Made by a program: the position numbers and the translations under genes. From assembly GCA_003482885.1 (NCBI GenBank), contig DMXN01000028.1, positions 1 to 13,589 of the forward strand: a stretch of DNA of 13,589 nt, in the 5' to 3' direction. A model generated the notes under the pieces. It was not told the origin of the DNA. It ran no database searches and saw only the letters and a list, made by a program, of their open reading frames with translations. This document shows, in pieces, positions 1-4,637 of this stretch. Source of the stretch: Candidatus Moraniibacteriota bacterium (GTDB taxonomy: Bacteria > Patescibacteriota > Minisyncoccia > Moranbacterales > UBA2206). The first letter of the stretch is position 1. Each line of letters starts with the position of its first letter.

Positions 1-495
1 CAGATGAAATTATTGCAAGAGCAAAACACTCAATTCAATGAATTTTTGCTGGCTTTTGATTTGGACAATATTGAAAATTTCGCCAAGAAAAACGCGCCGC
101 TCAATATATTCGACGGCAAATTGGAAGCTGATGAAATGGTGGCGGGCGCGTTCGCGGTAAAAATTGTCGATTTGGAAAAGAAAACCATCGGCGAAACATA
201 TATTTGCGTCGCCGGAAAAATATTCGATGAAGAAAATAGCGAGTGTATTGAACCAAAAGAAGGCGATATCGGATTGTCAGACGGAAAATCCATTGAAGTA
301 AAAACTAAAGCCGTTACCGCTACCGCAAAAATATTTATTACTCCCGAAGGCGACGCGGGCGGAAATATTTGGGTGGAAAAAACCGCTGACAACGACGGAA
401 ACTATACCGGATTTAAAATCAAATGTTCGAATGCAACCGGCGTCGCAAAAGATGTAAAAGTTAATTGGTGGATTGTGGAATCGTCTGGACCATGA
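1..495 (+). CDS. C-terminal part of a surface/fibre-type protein (5' end outside window)
   Basis: The frame is open from base 1. An ATG lies at 4-6, but it looks internal: the first residues (LLQEQNTQFNEFLLAF) resemble the end of a coiled-coil stalk, not a start with a signal peptide. After this comes a short segment (DGKLEADEMVAGAFAVKIVD) and a beta-rich tail ending KIFITPEGDAGGN...VKVNWWIVE. I recall tails of this type, with 'SKIFITP' and a terminal 'WWIVE', at the C-termini of large repetitive surface proteins of CPR bacteria; this is memory, not a search. No catalytic motif is visible. The usual end would be about WWIVE; here SSGP follows before TGA (493-495), which overlaps the ATG of the ORF6N gene, so the normal terminus may have been replaced by recombination. 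Role inferred: envelope-attached or secreted structural or adhesive protein. If ATG 4 is the true start, it is a 163-residue protein without a signal peptide. Confidence 0.6.
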   Translation, partial: QMKLLQEQNTQFNEFLLAFDLDNIENFAKKNAPLNIFDGKLEADEMVAGAFAVKIVDLEKKTIGETYICVAGKIFDEENSECIEPKEGDIGLSDGKSIEVKTKAVTATAKIFITPEGDAGGNIWVEKTADNDGNYTGFKIKCSNATGVAKDVKVNWWIVESSGP

Positions 496-935
496 TCCGC
501 CAGCTGGCGGAGCTTTATGATGTGGAAACAAAAGCGTTAAACAGGGCGGTCAGAAGGAATATTAAAAGATTTCCAGAGGATTTTATGTTTCAGCTAAACG
601 AAAAAGAGGCAAAAATTCTAAGGTACCAATTTGGCACCTTAGAAATGGGAAAGTATTCCAAGTATTTGCCGCAAGTTTTTACCGAGCAAGGAGTTCTCAT
701 GCTGTCGGCAGTATTAAAAAGCGAAACGGCTATTCAGGTTAGCATTCAGATTGTGAGAATATTTATGAAGCTTAGAGAAATGCTTTTAACTCATAAAGAA
801 CTTAAAAATAAAATAGAAAAAATGGAACAAAAATATGACCGAAATTTTCGAGATGTCTTTGATGTTATTAAAAGATTTTTAAAAAACGACACAAAAGATA
901 ACGAAATGAAAATAATCGGGTTCGGGGAGAAATAA
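492..935 (+). CDS. ORF6N (KilA-N-like) domain protein, N-terminally truncated
   Basis: This is recognised as an ORF6N-domain DNA-binding protein from LAELYDVETKALNRAVRRN, then RFPEDFMFQL, the FTEQGVLMLSAVL block, and a C-terminal coiled coil (HKELKNKIEKMEQKYD) followed by VFDVIKRFL. ORF6N proteins are phage-derived and common in bacteria and phages; their exact role is usually unknown. Intact members begin about 25-30 residues earlier with a segment like 'I.xIRGxKVMLDxDLAELY'. Here that segment is absent, and the protein starts MIRQLAELY straight after the end of the upstream surface protein. The ATG at 492 overlaps the upstream stop as ATGA, which would permit translational coupling; a TTG in frame at 465 is a weaker alternative start. 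Because the first strand of the domain is missing and the break coincides with a palindrome, this is probably a decaying gene, although the remaining frame is undamaged to its stop. Confidence 0.75.
   Translation: MIRQLAELYDVETKALNRAVRRNIKRFPEDFMFQLNEKEAKILRYQFGTLEMGKYSKYLPQVFTEQGVLMLSAVLKSETAIQVSIQIVRIFMKLREMLLTHKELKNKIEKMEQKYDRNFRDVFDVIKRFLKNDTKDNEMKIIGFGEK
496..511. repeat. 16-bp perfect palindrome at gene junction
   Basis: TCCGCCAGCTGGCGGA is a perfect palindrome. It lies exactly where the surface-protein tail ends and the truncated ORF6N homology begins (its second half codes for the LAE of LAELYDV). A related hairpin, with the same TCCGCC/GGCGGA arms, is at 8814-8830. It may be a dispersed small palindromic element, or part of the site at which the two genes were joined. 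Confidence 0.6.
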
Positions 936-952
936 TCATTAACAAAAAAAAT

Positions 953-1480
953 ATGCTAAAAAAAATCATCATTGCCGATCCCAAACGGGCCGCGATATTC
1001 GCGGGAATAATTTTAACAGTCGTTATCGCTGGAATAATCGGCGGAGTGTTTTTTTTGGAAAAAAATAAAACCGCTGAAGAAAATAATCCGGAAAATCAGC
1101 CGCAAATTTACGAGGCGCTCACGCAAATGAAAGACGAGAAAAACAGCGACCCGGTTGAAGACGCGAAAAGTTCTATGAAATCCGGCGATGTGTTGGCGAT
1201 TTTTCCCGAGGGGCATTTATGGAGCGAGACGGAAAGAATCAGCCATCTGATTTTGAAATTAAAATTAAAACAAGAAGACGCGGATAAATTAGTTCAGCCC
1301 TCCTTCGCTAAGGCTACAGCGGGCGAAGCGGGTGAAGCGAGCGAGCAGGAAATTGTTCGCGCCAGAAAGTATCGGTTGAAGATTGAAAAACTGGATTTTG
1401 ATATGAAAAAAATATGGACCGGAGGAGGACAGCCGTTTCAAGACAAGGTTTTCGGGGAAGATATGGTGGAAGAAAAATAA
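953..1480 (+). CDS. single-pass membrane protein of unknown function
   Basis: I do not recognise a named family. The 175-residue product has a short basic N-terminus, one membrane segment (about residues 13-35, IFAGIILTVVIAGIIGGVFF) and a charged soluble part that should lie outside the membrane. A compact region, SGDVLAIFPEGHLWSETERISHLILKLKL (residues about 77-105), looks conserved in style; the C-terminus reads ARKYRLKIEKLDFD...QPFQDKVFGEDMVEEK. I believe similar proteins lie next to surface-protein genes in other CPR genomes, but this is recollection. Residues 116-130 (PSFAKATAGEAGEAS) are low-complexity and look like an in-frame repeat insertion. It starts 17 nt after the ORF6N stop, so the two could be cotranscribed, and ends immediately before the promoter of the DUF1566 gene. 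No clear ribosome-binding site is visible; the sequence before the ATG is A-rich. Confidence 0.7.
   Translation: MLKKIIIADPKRAAIFAGIILTVVIAGIIGGVFFLEKNKTAEENNPENQPQIYEALTQMKDEKNSDPVEDAKSSMKSGDVLAIFPEGHLWSETERISHLILKLKLKQEDADKLVQPSFAKATAGEAGEASEQEIVRARKYRLKIEKLDFDMKKIWTGGGQPFQDKVFGEDMVEEK
1298..1342. repeat. in-frame small repeat insertion (PSFAKATAG type)
   Basis: These 45 bases encode PSFAKATAGEAGEAS inside the preceding protein without breaking the frame. The DNA is GC-richer than its surroundings and has inverted arms (CTTCGC at 1303-1308 with GCGAAG at 1323-1328, and CCTT/AAGG at 1302-1305/1310-1313). I recall the peptide tag PSFAKATAG at many unrelated positions in CPR proteins, which suggests a small mobile palindromic element tolerated in open frames. 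Copy number cannot be judged from one window, and no second copy occurs here. Confidence 0.55.
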
Positions 1481-1489
1481 TGCTATAAT
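1481..1489 (+). promoter_or_regulatory. extended -10 promoter for the DUF1566 gene
   Basis: TGCTATAAT begins on the first base after the stop codon of the upstream gene and lies 41 nt before the ATG at 1531. The TGN plus TATAAT arrangement is an extended -10 element. No convincing -35 is seen 17 nt upstream. The identical nine bases occur before the histidine kinase gene at 7422-7430. Confidence 0.5.
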
Positions 1490-1530
1490 AAAATTATAAT
1501 CAGCTAAATATTTTTTTAAAAAAATCAAAT

Positions 1531-2190
1531 ATGCTTAATTTCAAAAAGCCGATTTCCAAAAAATCAAAAATAATTATCGCGCTTGCGATTGTTTTGGCGG
1601 CAACCGTTGGAATTTTCGGCTGGCGCCAATTTTACGCGCTGGCGCAATCGGTGATTGATTCATTTACCGACGAAACAAAAGTCGCGGATACTTGGCAAAC
1701 CACGGTTAATACCGGAGTGGGCGAAATAACTTTGGAAACAAAAGATTGCGACGAAGAAGCGTGGTTTTGCGCGCTTTCCACGACTTGCGCCAACACTCTC
1801 GGCGACGGCAGTTATATTATTGTAAAACAAGGCGACGCGCCGACAACAAAACAATGGAAAACCGCCAACACCGCTTGCGATCAGCCGCAATGCGGAATTG
1901 ACGGCGGACAAAACGGCGATCAGCTAAAAGCCGACAACACGCTTTCGTTTGGAACAACTTATCCGGCCAGGGAATATTGCAAATCCATCGGCGGAAGACT
2001 GCCAACGATAACCGAATTGGGATGCATTTGGACCAACCATGCATCTTTCGGTAGTTTCGGCACGGGCTACTACTGGTCCGGCACCGAGTACTCCGAGACG
2101 GGCGCGTGGGGTGTCAACTTCAGCACCGGTGTTCCGGGCACCAGCAATAAGACGTATGCGTACTCCGTCCGGTGTGTCCGCGGGTGGTAG
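1531..2190 (+). CDS. membrane-anchored DUF1566 (C-type-lectin-like) surface protein
   Basis: The 219-residue product has a basic N-terminus (KKPISKKSK), one hydrophobic segment (about 13-33, possibly a type IV pilin-like or uncleaved anchor), a spacer with several cysteines (C73, C80, C86, C116, C121), and a C-terminal DUF1566 domain (about 140-219). Family marks are AREYCKSIGGRLPTITELGC (147-165), YYWSGTEY (180-187), AWGVNFSTG (192-200) and the terminal VRCVRGW. DUF1566 folds resemble the C-type lectin / formylglycine-generating-enzyme fold and are among known target types of diversity-generating retroelements. Likely role: display of a binding face outside the cell. The last 50 codons differ sharply in composition from the rest of the gene (see the feature at 2041-2190). 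The gene has its own extended -10 promoter. The 3' flank (GGTTGGAATTTGATAATTT) recurs after a DUF1566-like remnant at 4588. The family call is firm; the ligand is unknown. Confidence 0.85.
   Translation: MLNFKKPISKKSKIIIALAIVLAATVGIFGWRQFYALAQSVIDSFTDETKVADTWQTTVNTGVGEITLETKDCDEEAWFCALSTTCANTLGDGSYIIVKQGDAPTTKQWKTANTACDQPQCGIDGGQNGDQLKADNTLSFGTTYPAREYCKSIGGRLPTITELGCIWTNHASFGSFGTGYYWSGTEYSETGAWGVNFSTGVPGTSNKTYAYSVRCVRGW
2041..2190 (+). other. candidate DGR variable region at the 3' end of the DUF1566 gene
   Basis: Counting by eye, 93 of 150 bases here are G or C (62%), against 25, 32 and 29 of 60 in three sampled 60-base lines of the same gene (1561, 1741 and 1981). Codons switch to TAC, GGC, ACC, TCC, GTC and CGC, where the rest of the window prefers A/T endings, and adenines are sparse. 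The segment covers exactly the lectin-fold ligand face and runs to the stop codon, where DGR variable repeats usually sit; its end (GTCCGGTGTGTCCGCGGGTGG) is GC-rich, as the mutagenic-homing start often is. Many codons of form NNC could derive from AAC template codons. No template repeat or reverse transcriptase is in the window, so this stays a hypothesis; gene conversion from a GC-richer relative is the main alternative. Confidence 0.4.
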
Positions 2191-2209
2191 GGTTGGAATT
2201 TGATAATTT
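2185..2209. repeat. 25-bp direct repeat, copy 1 (DUF1566 3' end)
   Basis: This copy covers the last sense codon and stop of the DUF1566 gene plus its 3' flank (TGGTAG, then GGTTGGAATTTGATAATTT). It matches 4585-4609 in 24 of 25 positions, the only difference being G versus A at 2192/4592. The pair brackets the transposase and AbiE genes. Confidence 0.7.
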
Positions 2210-2235
2210 AATTTTTCGCAGAGACACATTGCATT

Positions 2236-2266
2236 CGTAGAGACGCCCCGGCGGGGCGTCTCTACG
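2236..2266. repeat. REP-like palindrome upstream of the RAYT gene, copy 1
   Basis: This 31-base odd palindrome has 15-bp arms (CGTAGAGACGCCCCG and its complement) around a single central G. It starts with GTAG (2237-2240), the type of tetranucleotide that TnpA-REP enzymes recognise at the foot of REP hairpins; here GTAG pairs with CTAC at the other foot. It lies 59 nt before the likely transposase start. No T-run follows, so it is not a standard terminator. The rest of 2191-2325 is non-coding, with a short GC-rich stretch (GGGTGCGGGGTGCGG) after the palindrome. Confidence 0.75.
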
Positions 2267-2325
2267 GGTGCGGGGTGCGGATAATCTATGATGCAAATAA
2301 TGCGATACAAAAAATAAATAAACAA

Positions 2326-2970
2326 ATGCCCGACAAATTCAAAAACAAATACACAATAAATTCCACCCGTTTGCAAAATTACGATTATTCCCAAAACGGA
2401 ATGTATTTTGTGACAATTTGTACGCGAGAAAAAGAATATTTTTTCGGTGAAATGAAAAATGGGGAAATGAATTTGTCGGATGTTGGAAAAATTGTTCATA
2501 ACGAATGGTTGCAAACACCAAAAATTAGAAACAATGTATTTCTGGACGAATGGGTGATTATGCCAAATCATTTACATGGGATAATTGAAATTAGAAATGA
2601 TTATATTGATACGCCCGAAATATTACAAACATTTGAAATGACCCAATCGCCCGTAGAGACGCCCCGGCTGGGCGTCTCTACAATCGTTGATGTTTTCACA
2701 AACGATGCGAAAACGCAAAACGAAAATCAACGCGGTGGATATAATCCAAATTGGAAACCGAATTCATTGGGTTCAATTATCAATCAATTTAAATCCGTTT
2801 GCACTAAAAAAATTCGAAAATCAAATTGTTGGTATTTCCAATGGCAATCCCGATTCTACGACCATATCATTCGCAACGACGAATCGTTAAACAAAATTCG
2901 TGAATACATAATTAAAAATCCGGGCCGGTGGGAACGGGACAAAAATAATGTTGAAAATTTGTGGATGTGA
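2326..2970 (+). CDS. REP-associated tyrosine transposase (RAYT, IS200-like Y1 superfamily)
   Basis: A single-strand-specific Y1 nuclease of the RAYT group, which processes REP hairpins. Visible marks (numbered from ATG 2326, 214 residues) are GMYFVTICT (25-33), the metal-binding H-x-H pair in MPNHLHGII (H82, H84), FKSVCTKKIR, WQSRFYDHIIRNDESLNKIREYIIKNP with the likely catalytic Y194, and a C-terminal RW..D. The length fits the family. A GTG in frame at 2275 would add 17 residues lying partly in the GC-rich tail of the palindrome region; the ATG at 2326 is preferred because the family begins shortly before the GMYFVTICT block. Residues 109-119 are encoded by a second copy of the upstream palindrome, inserted in frame in the variable loop between the HxH motif and the FKS block. 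All catalytic residues are present, so the enzyme may be active. No partner element ends are seen; RAYTs are usually single-copy domesticated genes. Confidence 0.85.
   Translation: MPDKFKNKYTINSTRLQNYDYSQNGMYFVTICTREKEYFFGEMKNGEMNLSDVGKIVHNEWLQTPKIRNNVFLDEWVIMPNHLHGIIEIRNDYIDTPEILQTFEMTQSPVETPRLGVSTIVDVFTNDAKTQNENQRGGYNPNWKPNSLGSIINQFKSVCTKKIRKSNCWYFQWQSRFYDHIIRNDESLNKIREYIIKNPGRWERDKNNVENLWM
2652..2682. repeat. REP-like palindrome inside the RAYT coding sequence, copy 2
   Basis: It matches copy 1 (2236-2266) in 29 of 31 positions: the differences are G to T at 2669, which breaks one stem pair, and the last base. It keeps GTAG and CTAC feet at 2653-2656 and 2678-2681. It is read in frame as VETPRLGVST within the transposase. 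The copy 416 bases upstream is in the same orientation. Confidence 0.8.
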
Positions 2971-3051
2971 AAAATTAACCGATTTTTTTGAACCAGGAAA
3001 TGATTTTTTGAAGATAGCGTTAAGAAGATAATTTTTGCTGGAATTCGTGTG

Positions 3052-3071
3052 AGCTTAGCAAGAGCCAAGCT
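3052..3071. other. weak hairpin in the RAYT-AbiE intergenic region
   Basis: AGCTTAGC (3052-3059) can pair with GCCAAGCT (3064-3071) with one A-C mismatch around the loop AAGA. No T-run follows, so a terminator call is not supported. The remainder of 2971-3093 shows no ORF or other element that I can identify. Confidence 0.25.
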
Positions 3072-3093
3072 ATATGAACTGATGTGCGTATTG

Positions 3094-3122
3094 TTGACAG
3101 GTCATTTCAAATCATTTATTAT
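3094..3122 (+). promoter_or_regulatory. sigma-70-like promoter of the AbiE operon
   Basis: TTGACA (3094-3099) matches the -35 consensus and TATTAT (3117-3122) matches five of six -10 positions, with the ideal 17-nt spacer. The expected start of transcription is about 3129, giving a leader of roughly 40 nt before the ATG at 3171. Confidence 0.65.
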
Positions 3123-3133
3123 TAAATCAGATA

Positions 3134-3151
3134 TTTATAAAATACTATAAA
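3134..3151. promoter_or_regulatory. possible operator for the AbiE operon
   Basis: TTTATA (3134-3139) and TATAAA (3146-3151) form an inverted repeat with a 6-nt gap, just downstream of the predicted transcription start. AbiEi antitoxins are known to repress their own operon by binding inverted repeats near the promoter. In such AT-rich DNA an arrangement like this can arise by chance. Confidence 0.25.
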
Positions 3152-3170
3152 CTTTTGATTTTATTAAAAT

Positions 3171-3779
3171 ATGAAATATTTGGATTTTGCTGAACAATTT
3201 AAAAATTTTAATGCTATTTCTTTTCAAGATGTCAAGAACGCGTTTGGAGCTGTGAATTATGCCCAACTGACTGGTTGGAAAAAAAAAGGTCTTTTGAAGT
3301 ATGCAAAAAGAGGGTTTTTTATATTGCCAAATTCTAAAATTGATTTGCATATTCTGGCTAATGAATTGAATTATTCTTACATTTCCATGGAATACGCTTT
3401 GTCGCATTATCAAATTATTCCAGATATAGCTCAAACTATCACCTCTATTTCCAAAAATCGCAATGAAAAAATCCACAATGAATTCGGGAGTTTTATTTAC
3501 CAAAAAATTACTAAAGGCCTTTTTGTTGATTATGAATTATTTGAAAGTAAAAAAGAAAATCGTCTCTTTAGAATGGCAACGCCGGAAAAGGCTTTGTTTG
3601 ATCTGATTTATTTACGGTCTGATTTGAGCGAGCCAAAAGATTTTGAATCATTGCGTCTAACATTGCAAAAAGATTTTAAGATTTCAAAATTAAAGAAATT
3701 CACAGCCTTGGTCAAGGCGGCTAGAATAAAAAATAGATTAAACAGTCTAACCTCTTATTTGTATGATCGCGTTAAATAG
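3171..3779 (+). CDS. AbiEi-family antitoxin / transcriptional regulator
   Basis: A 202-residue protein of the AbiEi type ('transcriptional regulator of viral defence system'). The N-terminal 55 residues form a probable winged helix-turn-helix (ISFQDVKNAFG...YAQLTGWKKKGLLKYAKRGFFIL), including the family-typical wing pattern 'G.l.k..rG.Y.l'. The middle part carries YISMEYALSHYQIIP and the C-terminal part MATPEKALFDLIYL, both typical of AbiEi-like proteins. Known AbiEi proteins repress their operon and counter the AbiEii nucleotidyltransferase. The gene overlaps the next by 17 nt (3763-3779) in another frame, a layout expected of a translationally coupled toxin-antitoxin pair. It has a consensus promoter at 3094-3122. 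The predicted role is antitoxin and autoregulator; whether it also protects against phage cannot be read from sequence. Confidence 0.85.
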   Translation: MKYLDFAEQFKNFNAISFQDVKNAFGAVNYAQLTGWKKKGLLKYAKRGFFILPNSKIDLHILANELNYSYISMEYALSHYQIIPDIAQTITSISKNRNEKIHNEFGSFIYQKITKGLFVDYELFESKKENRLFRMATPEKALFDLIYLRSDLSEPKDFESLRLTLQKDFKISKLKKFTALVKAARIKNRLNSLTSYLYDRVK

Positions 3780-4536
3780 GATTTTACAATATTATTCAAT
3801 GGCTGAAGCGCGTCACGCGCGTCATATTCTGAAGGAATATTTGCAGTATCGAATTTTGGATATTGTTTTTTCCTCAAAATACGGCGATCGGCTCATTTTT
3901 ATGGGCGGCACTTGCATCCGCATTGTTCACGGCAATGATCGTTTTTCCGAGGATATAGATTTGGATAATTATGATTTAAATGAAGCTGATTTTGCCGATT
4001 TGATGGATGTAGTGAAAATGGAGTTGGAAAAAGAGGGCGTTGGTGTGGAAATTCGCAATTCGTTTCATAATGTTTATCATTGCTATATCAAGTTTCCGCG
4101 CATTTTATTTGATAATAAACTGTCACCGCTCAAGGATGAAAAAATCTTGATCCAAATTGATAGTTTTCAATTAAAGAAAAAGCCGGAAACGATATTGAAA
4201 GTGTTGAGCAAGTTCGATGTGTTCAGTGAGATAAAAATTTATACGCCCGAAGTGGCTTTGTCGCAAAAAATTTGTGCTCTTATTGATCGCAAGCGAGCCA
4301 AGGGCCGTGATATTTATGATGTTGTTTATTTGTATTCAATGACAAAGCCTGACTGGGCTTATTTAAAAAAATATTTAAAAATTTCCGGTCAAAAAGAGCT
4401 AAAAGAAAAATTGTTAAATTTATTCTCAGCGGCGGAGTTAAAGAAATTGGCTAAGGATGTCGCGCCGTTTTTGATTGATGCTCGGAAGATAATTCAAGTG
4501 GAGAAATTTAACGAATGGGTAGCGACGAACTTGTAG
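3763..4536 (+). CDS. AbiEii-family nucleotidyltransferase toxin
   Basis: A 257-residue protein with the fold marks of AbiEii/AbiGii toxins (DNA polymerase beta-like nucleotidyltransferase superfamily). The nucleotide-binding motif is FMGGTCIR (46-53), followed by HGNDRFSEDIDLD (56-68) with the metal-binding pair D64 and D66. A third acidic residue is likely D133 in IQIDSF. The family motif K..AL..RK..RDIYD is present at 169-186 (KICALIDRKRAKGRDIYDV). All expected active-site residues are there, so the enzyme looks functional. AbiEii-like toxins transfer nucleotides to RNA targets (tRNA in the studied MenT/AbiEii relatives) and arrest growth, which can abort phage infection. The start lies inside the antitoxin gene (overlap 3763-3779). 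The stop is TAG at 4534-4536; the same frame then continues straight into a DUF1566 remnant. Confidence 0.9.
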   Translation: MIALNRILQYYSMAEARHARHILKEYLQYRILDIVFSSKYGDRLIFMGGTCIRIVHGNDRFSEDIDLDNYDLNEADFADLMDVVKMELEKEGVGVEIRNSFHNVYHCYIKFPRILFDNKLSPLKDEKILIQIDSFQLKKKPETILKVLSKFDVFSEIKIYTPEVALSQKICALIDRKRAKGRDIYDVVYLYSMTKPDWAYLKKYLKISGQKELKEKLLNLFSAAELKKLAKDVAPFLIDARKIIQVEKFNEWVATNL

Positions 4537-4590
4537 ACAGTTAAGACACTGCGACATAGCACCTATGTGCGTTGCGTCAGAGGTTGGTAG
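4537..4590 (+). pseudogene. 3' remnant of a second DUF1566-type gene
   Basis: Directly after the AbiEii stop, in the same frame, the DNA reads TVKTLRHSTYVRCVRGW and then TAG. The end STYVRCVRGW corresponds to the YSVRCVRGW end of the DUF1566 protein at 1531-2190, and both are followed by the same 19-nt flank with one mismatch. The codons here (GTGCGTTGCGTCAGAGGT) differ from those in the upstream gene (GTCCGGTGTGTCCGCGGG), so it is not a recent copy. Only about 10 residues are recognisable and there is no start, so it cannot make a DUF1566 domain. A small hairpin ACATAG-CAC-CTATGT lies at 4554-4568. Confidence 0.65.
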
Positions 4591-4609
4591 GATTGGAATT
4601 TGATAATTT
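4585..4609. repeat. 25-bp direct repeat, copy 2
   Basis: Partner of 2185-2209 (24 of 25 identical). It covers the last codon and stop of the DUF1566 remnant and its 3' flank, and marks the right edge of the transposase/AbiE island. Confidence 0.7.
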
Positions 4610-4637
4610 GAAAAAGTTGCCAAGCATTTAAATAATT

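Noticed and set aside
465..491. TTG start giving a longer ORF6N protein
   Set aside because: The extra nine codons are the surface-protein tail read in another frame, with no similarity to the ORF6N N-terminus; ATG 492 with the ATGA overlap is more plausible.
1924..2571. Long open frame on the - strand (215 codons) containing VETPRRGVST
   Set aside because: It runs antisense across the DUF1566 end and the transposase start. The tag arises because the palindrome reads similarly on both strands; no family is recognisable and there is no start context.
4608..4636. TTGAAA-N17-AATAAT as a promoter for the LamG gene
   Set aside because: The implied transcription start would lie inside the coding sequence, after the ATG at 4638, and the -10 is poor in specificity in this AT-rich stretch.
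2191..4637. Template repeat or reverse transcriptase of a DGR next to the DUF1566 gene
   Set aside because: I looked through the non-coding gaps and the genes of this region; none resembles an A-rich copy of 2041-2190 and no reverse transcriptase motif (such as YxDD) occurs in the predicted proteins.
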